Source of the DNA: SKLM01 sp964575455
GTDB taxonomy: Bacteria > Chloroflexota > Anaerolineae > B4-G1
Assembly: GCA_964575455.1 (NCBI GenBank)
Contig: CAZNRX010000013.1
Location: 6,394-70,393, forward strand
DNA: 64,000 bases
Direction of reading: 5' to 3'
A program made the translations under genes and the position numbers. How positions within the stretch are numbered: the stretch's first letter is position 1; each line of letters starts with the position of its first letter. Shown piece after piece: positions 51,639 to 59,695 of the stretch. Below the pieces are notes generated by a model that saw nothing but the letters and a program-made list of their open reading frames with translations, was not told the origin of the DNA and did no database searches.

Positions 51639-51662
51639 GTGGGTGAGGAGGGGGCGAAATCC

Positions 51663-51691
51663 TTGACTTTTGCACCACGATGTGCTATAAT
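51663..51691 (+). promoter_or_regulatory. Sigma70 promoter of the second IclR gene
   Basis: -35 TTGACT (51663-51668), 17-bp spacer, -10 TATAAT (51686-51691). Transcription start expected near 51698. Confidence 0.82.
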
Positions 51692-51699
51692 TGTTCTTG

Positions 51700-51713
51700 T
51701 GAAACTCGTTTCA
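51700..51713. promoter_or_regulatory. Candidate IclR operator TGAAAC-TC-GTTTCA
   Basis: Perfect 6-bp inverted repeat around TC, 9 bp after the -10 box; a half copy (GTGAAAT) follows at about 51718. It shares GAAAC..GTTTC with the operator of the first IclR gene. Binding here would block transcription start, as in autoregulated IclR genes. Confidence 0.65.
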
Positions 51714-51781
51714 TAATGTGAAATAAGCATATGGGAACCTGATGGACCGGGTTCTCTCCTCTCGCTCACAAAGGTGAAAAC

Positions 51782-52609
51782 GTGGCATCAAGATCAGGCT
51801 TCATTCAATCTGTCGATAGAGCCATGGCCATTCTCGATCTTCTGGCCGAGGCCGGTTCAGAAGGCGCGTCCGTGAGCGGCCTCAGCGACGGGATTGGGGT
51901 GAGCTCCAGCACGGTTCACCACATCCTATCCACGCTCAGGGAGCGGGACATCGTGGAGCAGGACTCCTCGTCCCGGAAGTACCGCCTGGGCATCCACTTG
52001 GTTCGATTGGGAAACGTCGCGCTCCAGGCCACGAGCGTGCCGCAGGTCGCCCGCCCCTACCTGGAGAGGATATCGGAGGAGACCGGGAGATCTGTATCGC
52101 TGCTGGCCTTCCATGGCCTGCTGCGCACGCCCATGACGGGGATCAGCAGCAGCCGGCCTCTGGTGGCGAGGCACGCGCCGCTCCGAGTGTCCACCCTGCA
52201 CGCCACCGGGTCGGGCAAGCTCCTGCTCGCGCACCTGCCGAAAACCGAGTTCGAACACTACCTTCGCCAGGCCCAGCTGGTTCGCTTCAGCGCGTCCACC
52301 ATCACGGACCCGGACGATCTCGAAGCCGAGCTTGAGCAGATCCGTGCCGAGGGCATATCGTACGACCGTGAGGAGTACGGGGAGGGCGTCGCCTGTGTCG
52401 CCGCGCCCGTCAGGGACGCCACGCTGAAGGTGGTCGGTTGTCTGGATCTCGTCTTCCCCACCACCACCGCGACGGAGGATGAGGCGGCCCAATTCGCCGA
52501 CGCGGTGCGGGATGCGGCTTCGGAGCTTTCAGATCAGCTGCAGGACATCGGCCTGACCGCCTCCTACGGCGTGGAGCCGTATGCGCATCACACTCAACCC
52601 CTGTTGTGA
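51782..52609 (+). CDS. IclR-family transcriptional regulator
   Basis: 275 residues from GTG 51782. Winged helix-turn-helix (QSVDRAMAILDLLAEA, VSGLSDGIGVSSSTVHHILS) and an IclR effector domain (STLHATGSGKLLLAHL, GEGVACVAAPVRDATLKVVG). It differs from the first IclR protein in the window in most positions, so it is not a recent duplicate. It heads an operon of sugar- or amine-type metabolic and import genes, 16 bp before the dehydrogenase gene, and probably responds to the imported compound. Confidence 0.93.
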   Translation: MASRSGFIQSVDRAMAILDLLAEAGSEGASVSGLSDGIGVSSSTVHHILSTLRERDIVEQDSSSRKYRLGIHLVRLGNVALQATSVPQVARPYLERISEETGRSVSLLAFHGLLRTPMTGISSSRPLVARHAPLRVSTLHATGSGKLLLAHLPKTEFEHYLRQAQLVRFSASTITDPDDLEAELEQIRAEGISYDREEYGEGVACVAAPVRDATLKVVGCLDLVFPTTTATEDEAAQFADAVRDAASELSDQLQDIGLTASYGVEPYAHHTQPLL

Positions 52610-52625
52610 CCATTCAGAGGAGGAC

Positions 52626-53663
52626 ATGAGCAAGAGTCAGTCGGTCCGTGGTATATGCTTCAAGCGGCCCCTGCATGCTGAGCTGCGGGAGGACATCCTT
52701 CTGCCCGAGATGGACGCCGACGGCGTTCTGGTCCGAACAGAGTACAGCATGATAAGTCGCGGCACTGAGCTGGACCTTTACGTGGGCGATATGCACGGAC
52801 GAGGTGTGCATACCCAATGGTACCCGTTGCTCCCGGGATACATTCCCGTGGGCACCGTGCAGGATGCCGGGAGCAAGGTGACCCACCTGAAGCCCGGTGA
52901 TCGTGTGGTGGGCTCCAACCTGTTCGCAGGGCTCGACGAGCGGTTCTGTATCGCCTGGGCCGGGCATACCGACTACACCATGATTGGCCGCACCACCCAT
53001 CCTGCCCTGGGCAGCAAGCGGGCGGTGCGGGTCCCGGAGAGCGTGAGCCCCGAGCAGGCGGGCCTGGGGATGCTGGCCGGCGTGGCCTGGCATGGCGTCA
53101 GGGAGAAGGTGCGGCCCCAGCCGGGGGAGATCATCCTCGTCATCGGCCAGGGCGTGATCGGCCTCTTCGCGGCGCAGCTGTGCCAGATGATGGGCGCTGA
53201 GGTGGTCGTGGCCGATCACCACGAGAGCCGGCTCGATATCGCGCGTGCCAACGGGGTGGAGGAGACGGTGCTTAACGCCGACGTGCCGCTCCAGGATGCT
53301 GTCTTGGAGCGCACGGGCGGCGAGGCGCCCCACGCCGTCATTGAGGTGACGGGTGAGTTGGAGCCGTTGCGAGAGGCGTTCGACGTCGTGCGTCCCTACG
53401 GGCACGTGCACGCCCAGGGCATGTACCTTGACGCGGCGCCGCAGGACATGCTCCGGAAGCTGTTCGACAAGAACCTGACTATCTCGGCCACGGCCGGCGA
53501 GGCGCCGGATATGACGGCGGAGTGCCTGACCATGATGGCCGAGGGGCGGATCACGATGAAGGAGATGGTGTCGGACGTCGCCGACCCGCGCGATGCCGCC
53601 GACGTCTACGATGCGCTCTATCGCCAACCAGACCAACTCCTGACCTGTGCCTTCAAATGGTAG
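52626..53663 (+). CDS. Zinc-type medium-chain dehydrogenase
   Basis: 345 residues from ATG 52626 (SD GAGGAGG). MDR superfamily: GroES-like N domain (YSMISRGTELDLYVGD, LLPGYIPVGTVQDAGS, LKPGDRVVG) and Rossmann part (ILVIGQGVIGLFAAQLCQMMGA, VVVADHHESRLDIAR). The catalytic-zinc Cys expected near residue 40 is replaced (MISRGTE), as in members similar to bacteriochlorophyllide-a or threonine-like dehydrogenases of uncertain metal use. It probably oxidises a polyol or amino-polyol. Neighbours: IclR upstream, DegT-type aminotransferase 39 bp downstream. Confidence 0.85.
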   Translation: MSKSQSVRGICFKRPLHAELREDILLPEMDADGVLVRTEYSMISRGTELDLYVGDMHGRGVHTQWYPLLPGYIPVGTVQDAGSKVTHLKPGDRVVGSNLFAGLDERFCIAWAGHTDYTMIGRTTHPALGSKRAVRVPESVSPEQAGLGMLAGVAWHGVREKVRPQPGEIILVIGQGVIGLFAAQLCQMMGAEVVVADHHESRLDIARANGVEETVLNADVPLQDAVLERTGGEAPHAVIEVTGELEPLREAFDVVRPYGHVHAQGMYLDAAPQDMLRKLFDKNLTISATAGEAPDMTAECLTMMAEGRITMKEMVSDVADPRDAADVYDALYRQPDQLLTCAFKW

Positions 53664-53702
53664 CCCAAGACGACCAGCCGTTCTGATGACAATGAGGTGA
53701 GC

Positions 53703-54929
53703 ATGACGTGGAAGGTGCCATACAGCGGGGTCTCAAACCGATTAGGCCTGGAGGAGGCCAGGGCAGTCCTCGAGGTCATGCAGCAGGACTGCCTCAACAA
53801 GGGGCCGACCGCCGAGAGGTTCGAGCGCGAGTTCGCTGATCACATCGGCGTCAAGCACGCGCTCGCCACCTCGTCGTGCACGACGGCCCTCTTTCTGTCC
53901 GCTCAGATCCTTGGGCTGCAGGAGGGCGACGAGGTCATCACCACCCCCCAGACGTTCTGGGTGACGACGTGGCCCATGCTGGTCCGGGGATGCAAGATCC
54001 GGTTCGCCGACATCGACCCCAACAGCCTCAACATCGATCCCGCCAAGATCGAACCGCTGATCACGGACAGGACGAAGGCCATCTACGTTGTGCACTACGG
54101 CGGTCAGGCGGTCGACATGGACCCCGTCATCGATATCGCCGATGCGCACGGTCTGCGCGTTGTGGAGGACTGTGCGCACACGCCGGGAGCGACCTACAAA
54201 GGGCGTTGTGTCGGCACGTTCGGTGACGTCGGCTGCTTCAGCTTCCACTCGCTGAAGAACATGACAACGGGCGAGGGGGGCATGCTGGTCACTGACGACG
54301 ACGAGCTGTACGAGTACGCCGAGCCACTGGGCACCATCCACATGTTCGGGGAGATGGTCGAGCGCACCGACAAGCGCATCGGCCCCCACGAGGAGCCGGC
54401 GTACTACAAGGATTGGCACGCGAAGCAGTCCTTCAACAGGGACTACGTGGGGGACCGTTTCGAGGTGGGCAACAACTACCGCATGAGCGACATTCTGGCC
54501 GCCATTGGCCGGGCGCAGCTCCGCAGGCTGCCGGAGCTGAACGAGCGCAGGCGTCAGATCGCTCACCGTCTGGATGCGGGTCTGCGTGGTCTGCGGGGCA
54601 TCAGCCTGCAGGAGGAGAAGCCCTACGCCCACCACGTCTACCACCTCTACACCTTCTTCTACCACCCCGAGATCGTAGGAGCGTCCAAGGACGACTTCAT
54701 CCGCTATCTAGAGCAGGAGGAGGGCATCCAGATCGTCATCCGGTACTTCCCGGTGCACTTGCTGGCCGAGTTCCGGGCGTTGGGGTACCGCTATGGCGAG
54801 TGCCCGGTGGCGGAGAAGATGTACTTCGAGCATCAGATTCAGCTGCCCATCTATGACCATCTGACCGACGGGCAGATCGAGCACATGATCGGCGGCATAG
54901 GGCGTGCCGTGGATCGGTTAGGCCGTTGA
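53703..54929 (+). CDS. DegT/DnrJ/EryC1/StrS-family PLP aminotransferase
   Basis: 408 residues from ATG 53703 (GAGG, 5 nt); GTG 53697 is an alternative. Motifs are CLNKGPTAERFEREFADHIGV, ATSSCTTALFLSAQIL, VITTPQTFWVTTWPML, VVEDCAHTPGATYKGR (Asp binding the PLP ring) and Lys185 in FSFHSLKNMTTGEGG. The family aminates keto-sugars or keto-cyclitols. With the dehydrogenase before it, the pair resembles dehydrogenase plus aminotransferase pairs of amino-sugar or aminocyclitol metabolism. Working in the degrading direction is plausible because the operon encodes an importer. Confidence 0.88.
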   Translation: MTWKVPYSGVSNRLGLEEARAVLEVMQQDCLNKGPTAERFEREFADHIGVKHALATSSCTTALFLSAQILGLQEGDEVITTPQTFWVTTWPMLVRGCKIRFADIDPNSLNIDPAKIEPLITDRTKAIYVVHYGGQAVDMDPVIDIADAHGLRVVEDCAHTPGATYKGRCVGTFGDVGCFSFHSLKNMTTGEGGMLVTDDDELYEYAEPLGTIHMFGEMVERTDKRIGPHEEPAYYKDWHAKQSFNRDYVGDRFEVGNNYRMSDILAAIGRAQLRRLPELNERRRQIAHRLDAGLRGLRGISLQEEKPYAHHVYHLYTFFYHPEIVGASKDDFIRYLEQEEGIQIVIRYFPVHLLAEFRALGYRYGECPVAEKMYFEHQIQLPIYDHLTDGQIEHMIGGIGRAVDRLGR

Positions 54930-54953
54930 GCATCGGGCGGTGGGAGGCGTTCC

Positions 54954-55808
54954 GTGAGGTGTAGGGTCGCATCGCGGTTGATGGACCGACGAGGATTTCT
55001 GAAGGAGGTCCTGTCTGCGACGATGCTGAGCCTGGTGAGCTGCCGCTCAGGGGTCAGCAGCCCGACGCCGGCGGCCGCAGGCCCGGATCCCACCCGAACG
55101 TCAGACCAGGAGGCAAGTCCCTTGATTTGGTACGTCGACATCGAACATGAGGAAGCGCTGGCGGACCCCGATAGGGCCCCGGAGTTCGAGAGAATTCGCA
55201 ACCAGCGCGCTCGGATCTCCGGCACAGCCGCAGGTGTGACGTGTGAGCCTATCCTGTATCAGGAGGTCAGTCGGGAGCTGGCGGAGGCGCAGAACGTCAA
55301 GGCGCTGGTCATCAGCGGCAACACGACGGACTGGGCCGAGTATGACTTCGAGACGTTCGATCCCCTGTTTGGCTTGATCCGATCGGGGGACTTCCCGACG
55401 ATCGGCCTGTGTGGGGGGCACCAGCTGCTGGCGCTCTGTTTCGATGGCACGTGTGGCGCCATCCGCGAGCTCCGTCCCGGCGAGGAAGACATCAACCCCG
55501 ACTTCGTCCCTGGCTGGTACAAGGAGATCGGCTACACGCCGGTCCAGGTGGTCAAAGAGGATCCCATCTTTCGGGATCTGGGACGTGAGCCCATCTTCTT
55601 CGAGTATCACTACTGGGAGATCAAGGAGCTTCCGGACGCGTTCGAGATTCTGGCCCGCACCGAGGAGGTGGAGGTGCAGGCCATGAGACACCGGGAGCAT
55701 CTGATCTATGGCACGCAGTTCCATCCTGAGGTCAACAGCGCCGAGCATCGAGATGGCTACACGCTGCTCAGGAACTTCTTTCATCTGGCGGGCCTTCGGA
55801 GTGAATGA
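54954..55808 (+). CDS. Exported class I glutamine amidotransferase-like protein
   Basis: 284 residues from GTG 54954 (GGGAGG, 6 nt); ATG 54981 is an alternative that keeps the signal. The N-terminus has MDRRGFLKEV, a hydrophobic stretch and LVSC, i.e. a twin-arginine-like and lipobox-like export signal. The rest is a GATase1 domain with the full triad: Cys153 in GLCGGHQLL, His257 and Glu259 in YGTQFHPEVNS. GATase1 domains normally work in the cytosol as part of synthetases or as gamma-glutamyl hydrolases, so an exported form is unusual. It may hydrolyse a gamma-glutamyl or related amide outside the membrane for uptake by the adjacent Dpp-type importer. Confidence 0.82.
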   Translation: MRCRVASRLMDRRGFLKEVLSATMLSLVSCRSGVSSPTPAAAGPDPTRTSDQEASPLIWYVDIEHEEALADPDRAPEFERIRNQRARISGTAAGVTCEPILYQEVSRELAEAQNVKALVISGNTTDWAEYDFETFDPLFGLIRSGDFPTIGLCGGHQLLALCFDGTCGAIRELRPGEEDINPDFVPGWYKEIGYTPVQVVKEDPIFRDLGREPIFFEYHYWEIKELPDAFEILARTEEVEVQAMRHREHLIYGTQFHPEVNSAEHRDGYTLLRNFFHLAGLRSE

Positions 55809-56027
55809 GGGCAAGCGCGCGGGTAGTTCGCCGCCGGCGATGCGCCAGCCCATCCGGATGCGGAGCGCTCGCGGTGACCATCGAGCGGCATCTGGACTCG
55901 ATCATGGGAAAGGAGGTGTCAGCGCATAGGGAGCAGGTACGTACGGCAACCCACTGAGGGACATCAAGGCGCACAAGAGCCTACTTAACAGCAGGAGTCT
56001 GCAGCAAACAATTTCGGGAGGAAGATC

Positions 56028-57740
56028 ATGACGATTGACCGTGACAAGAAGTTCAGAGACGAACGCGTGATGGAGGCGTTCCTGGCTATGCGGCGGGGGA
56101 GGATCAGCCGCCGGGACTTCATCAGGTTCGCTTCGGCGTTGGGTGCGTCCTTCGCGGCCCTCGGCATCGCAGGATGTACCACTCCGCAGGAGGAGCCCTC
56201 GCCGGAGGTTGTCAAGGAGACGGTGGTGGCGGAGAAGGAGGTCACTCGGGTCGTCACGCAGGCGCCTGAGCCAACGCCAGAAGGAGGCATTCGCCGTGGT
56301 GGGAAGCTGATCTCCAACATGCACTACTCCACGGAGCGCTTCAACGACCCTGCGATCATCAGCAACTTCTGGGTCAGCAACACGCTGAGGCAGGTCTGCG
56401 ACTACCTGACCCACATCACCCCGGATCTTACCGTGGAGCCCTCCCTGGCCACCGCCTGGACCCCATCGGAGGACGGCAAGGTCTGGACCGTGGAGCTGCG
56501 TCGGGGCGTGACGTTCAATCACGGCAAGCCGTTCAACGCAGACGACGTTCTCTTCACGTTTGGGCGTCTGCTCGATCCTGAGACTGGCTCCGGCTTCACC
56601 GGCATCGCGAACTACATGGGGCCGGATAGCATCGAGAAGGTCGACGACTACACCGTCAAGTTCTACACAGATCGCGTCGTGGCAGACTTCCCCTACCATC
56701 TGTCCAGCTACATGGCGGCCGTCCTTCCGGCGGACTGGGGCGGGGACTTCTACGAGGAGCCGTGGGGTACCGGGCCGTTCACCATCAAGGAGTATCGTCC
56801 TGACGAGCGGATCGTCTTCAAGGCGCGCGATGACTACTGGAAGAAGGGCGCCGATGGCAGCCCGCTGCCCTACCTCGACGAGCTAGAGATCCGCAACTAC
56901 CCGGACGACGCGTCCTACCTTGACGCGCTCACGCGCGGTGAGGTGCACGTGACCGGCATTGGCCTGTCCACGCTGCAGCAGGTGATGAAGATAGACGCCA
57001 TCAGCCCCACGTACTATCAGTCGGGTGGCTTCTTCAACGGCGTTCTTCACACCGACGAGCCGCCCTTTGACGACGTGAGGGTGCGCAAAGCGCTGAAGCT
57101 GGCCGTGGATCGGAGCAAATGGGTCGACTCTGTCGAGATGGGCTACGCTATACCGGGCAACGACACCCCCATCTCACCCATCTACGACATGGCGCCCGAC
57201 ATCCCGCCCACGGAGCAGGACATCGAGGCTGCCAAGGCGCTGCTGGCCGAAGCGGGGTATCCGGATGGCCTGGATCTGGTGGCCCATTTCATCAACGATG
57301 AGACGACGACCAACACCGCCACATGGCTGGCGGCGTCGGCCAAGGACGCCGGCTTCCGCATTGAGCTCTCGCCGAATCCTGAGTACTGGCAGGTATGGCT
57401 CGACGACTGGGGCGAGAACAAGTTCGGCGTCTCGAACTGGGGCATGCGCGCGACGCCCAGTGAGTACTTCAACATCGCCTACCACTCCGAAGCCGACTGG
57501 AACGAGACTCACTGGAACAGCCCCGAGTTCGATCAGAAGCTGGCCGACTACGACGCGGAGCTCGATCCGACGAAGCGGGGCGCGCTGCTGGAGGATCTGT
57601 GCACCCTCATCAAGGAGGAGGGGGGACTGCTGACCGCCGGGCACTACAAGGTGCTCTATGCCGAAGCGGTCAAGCTGCACGACTTCCGGGTGAACCCCAT
57701 GGGGTTCACGGACTACCGGCACACCTGGCTCGAGGCCTAG
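56028..57740 (+). CDS. Dipeptide/oligopeptide-type ABC transporter, substrate-binding lipoprotein
   Basis: 570 residues from ATG 56028 (SD GGGAGG). Tat-type signal (ISRRDFIRFASALGAS) ending in lipobox IAGC, a VVxEKEVTR linker, then an SBP_bac_5 domain (DDYTVKFYTDRVV, GTGPFTIKEYRPDERIVFKA, VRVRKALKLAVDRSKWVDS-like stretch at about 345). It binds peptides or oligosaccharide-type ligands. First gene of a complete importer: SBP, two permeases, fused ATPases. The 219 bp before it hold no gene, only an SD-like AAAGGAGG near 55913 with no usable start. Confidence 0.92.
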   Translation: MTIDRDKKFRDERVMEAFLAMRRGRISRRDFIRFASALGASFAALGIAGCTTPQEEPSPEVVKETVVAEKEVTRVVTQAPEPTPEGGIRRGGKLISNMHYSTERFNDPAIISNFWVSNTLRQVCDYLTHITPDLTVEPSLATAWTPSEDGKVWTVELRRGVTFNHGKPFNADDVLFTFGRLLDPETGSGFTGIANYMGPDSIEKVDDYTVKFYTDRVVADFPYHLSSYMAAVLPADWGGDFYEEPWGTGPFTIKEYRPDERIVFKARDDYWKKGADGSPLPYLDELEIRNYPDDASYLDALTRGEVHVTGIGLSTLQQVMKIDAISPTYYQSGGFFNGVLHTDEPPFDDVRVRKALKLAVDRSKWVDSVEMGYAIPGNDTPISPIYDMAPDIPPTEQDIEAAKALLAEAGYPDGLDLVAHFINDETTTNTATWLAASAKDAGFRIELSPNPEYWQVWLDDWGENKFGVSNWGMRATPSEYFNIAYHSEADWNETHWNSPEFDQKLADYDAELDPTKRGALLEDLCTLIKEEGGLLTAGHYKVLYAEAVKLHDFRVNPMGFTDYRHTWLEA

Positions 57741-57820
57741 CTGGCCTTACAGAGCTTGATTGGGCGAGGGGCTGACGCTCGCCGTGCCCCTCGCCCTAGA
57801 GAAAGGACGGAACTGCCACA

Positions 57821-58768
57821 GTGCTGAACCACATCGTCCGGCGCGTGGTCTCCATGATCATCACGGTGTTCGCCACCTCCATCATCATCTTCGTGATGTC
57901 GGAGGTCGTGCCCGTGGATCCCGCTCGCTCGATTCTCGGAGCGTACACCACCGAGGAGAACGTGCAGCAGCTCCGCGAGAAGATGGGCCTTGACCGCCCT
58001 CTGGTTCAACGGTACGTCAGCTGGCTGTCCAGCTCGTTACGGGGCGACCTGGGCGAGTCGTTCCGCCTGGGGGTGCCCATCAGGCCCCTGCTGCTCGAAC
58101 GCTTTCGAAACTCGATCTACCTGGCGGTGACGGCCCTCGTCTTCCTCGTCCCGGTCTCGCTGCTCTGCGGCGTCATCGCGGGTCTGAAGGAGGGGCAGAT
58201 CCCGGACGTCGTGATATCGATCACGGGGCTCCTGGCGACGTCGCTGCCCGAGTTCGTCACCGGCGTCCTGCTGATCATCGTCTTCTCCTGGTGGCTCAAT
58301 GTCTTGCCTGGCAACAGCCTGCCCACGAACGAGTCCGGGAATCCACTCGCGGAGCCGGCCAGGTTGGTTCTGCCCGCGATGACGTTGGCCATCAGCCAGT
58401 TTGGCTACATATCCAGGATCACGCGCGTGAGCGTTGCCAAGGTGATGAAATCGGACTACATCCGCACCGCTGTGCTGAAGGGATTGCCCCAGCGCACCGT
58501 GGTCTTCCGCCACGCCTTGAGAAACGCCCTGCTGGCGCCCATCACGGTCATCACCACCAATCTCGGTTGGATGCTGGGAGGGCTGATCGTCATCGAGACG
58601 GTCTTCACCTACCCCGGTCTGGGACGTCTGTTCGCTGGAGCCGCTATCTTCAACGACATTCCCATGCTGGAGGCGTCGGCGCTGCTGGGCATCCTGGTGG
58701 CGATCTTCTCACAGCTCCTGGCCGACATCCTCTACGGCCTCCTCAACCCGCGGATCCGCTACAGCTGA
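57821..58768 (+). CDS. Dpp/Opp-type ABC transporter permease, DppB-like
   Basis: 315 residues from GTG 57821. N-terminal helix and the BPD_transp_1 region typical of DppB: LVQRYVSWLSSSLRGDLGES, LVLPAMTLAISQFGYISRITR, DYIRTAVLKGLPQRTVVFRHALRNAL (EAA-type loop split here), and VIETVFTYPGLGRLF. Forms the channel with the next gene, 26 bp on. Confidence 0.93.
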   Translation: MLNHIVRRVVSMIITVFATSIIIFVMSEVVPVDPARSILGAYTTEENVQQLREKMGLDRPLVQRYVSWLSSSLRGDLGESFRLGVPIRPLLLERFRNSIYLAVTALVFLVPVSLLCGVIAGLKEGQIPDVVISITGLLATSLPEFVTGVLLIIVFSWWLNVLPGNSLPTNESGNPLAEPARLVLPAMTLAISQFGYISRITRVSVAKVMKSDYIRTAVLKGLPQRTVVFRHALRNALLAPITVITTNLGWMLGGLIVIETVFTYPGLGRLFAGAAIFNDIPMLEASALLGILVAIFSQLLADILYGLLNPRIRYS

Positions 58769-58794
58769 GCGTGTCACGCAGAAGGGATACGTCT

Positions 58795-59694
58795 ATGACC
58801 CAGCAATCCACCGGTCGAGAGGTCGAGCGCGCTGAGGGACAGGCCCTCAAGCAAGCGCAGCAGCCCCGCTCGCTGACGGCCCAGCGTGTGGAGCTGACCC
58901 TCAAGGAGCCTCAGTTCATCATCGGGGCGGCCATCGTGGTCTTCTGGATCGCCATGGCCGTCGTGGGTCCTCTGCTGCGCCCGTACAACTACAGCGAGAT
59001 GGCAAGCCCGCCCTGGCAATCGCCCTCGCAGCAGTTCTGGCTCGGGACCGACCGCATGGGGCGCGACATGTTCGCTCGGATCGCCGTTGGCGCCCGGCTT
59101 ATGTTGATCGTACCGGCCTCGGGCGTTCTGATGGGGGTGGTGGTCGGCACGGCGGTGGGGCTGATCGTCGGGTATCACGGCGGGATCGTCGATGACGTCA
59201 TGATGCGCATCATGGACATCATGATGGCCTTCCCCATGCTGATGCTCTATCTCCTGGTCATCTTCGCCATCGGTCCGTCGGCCGTCAACGTGGTGTGGGC
59301 CATTGCCATCGGCGCCACGCCCGGCATCGCCCGCCTCGTGAGGGGGTTGACGCTCGAAATCCGCGACCAGGGGTTTGTCCTCGCCGCTCAGATGCGGGGG
59401 GAGAGCGGCTTCCACGTCATGGCCCGCGAGATCTTCCCCAACATCACCGGCCCCGTCGTCGTGGATGCCTGCATCCGCGTCGCGTTCGCCATGTTCGCCA
59501 CCGGTGGCCTGGGCTACCTGGGCCTGGGGGTGCCCCCGCCCTATCCGGACTGGGGGCAGATGATCAGCGAGGGCAGGTCCTGGATCTTTCAGGTCCCCTG
59601 GGCGCCGATACCGCCCATCGTGGCGATGAGCTCTCTGGTCGTCGCCCTGAACCTGGTTGCCGATGGACTGCGCAAGGCGGGATGGGTTGAATAA
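58795..59694 (+). CDS. Dpp/Opp-type ABC transporter permease, DppC-like
   Basis: 299 residues from ATG 58795. The long hydrophilic N-terminus (about 40 residues) and FWLGTDRMGRDMFARIAVGARL are typical of DppC; the EAA-type loop is near FVLAAQMRGESGFHVMARE, and the C-terminus is LNLVADGLRKAG. Stop codon and next start are 1 nt apart. Confidence 0.93.
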   Translation: MTQQSTGREVERAEGQALKQAQQPRSLTAQRVELTLKEPQFIIGAAIVVFWIAMAVVGPLLRPYNYSEMASPPWQSPSQQFWLGTDRMGRDMFARIAVGARLMLIVPASGVLMGVVVGTAVGLIVGYHGGIVDDVMMRIMDIMMAFPMLMLYLLVIFAIGPSAVNVVWAIAIGATPGIARLVRGLTLEIRDQGFVLAAQMRGESGFHVMAREIFPNITGPVVVDACIRVAFAMFATGGLGYLGLGVPPPYPDWGQMISEGRSWIFQVPWAPIPPIVAMSSLVVALNLVADGLRKAGWVE

Positions 59695-59695
59695 G

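Noticed and set aside
55913..55930. Strong SD-like AAAGGAGG suggesting an unlisted small gene before the Dpp binding protein
   Set aside because: No start codon at a suitable distance opens a frame of useful length; the true gene has its own SD before 56028.
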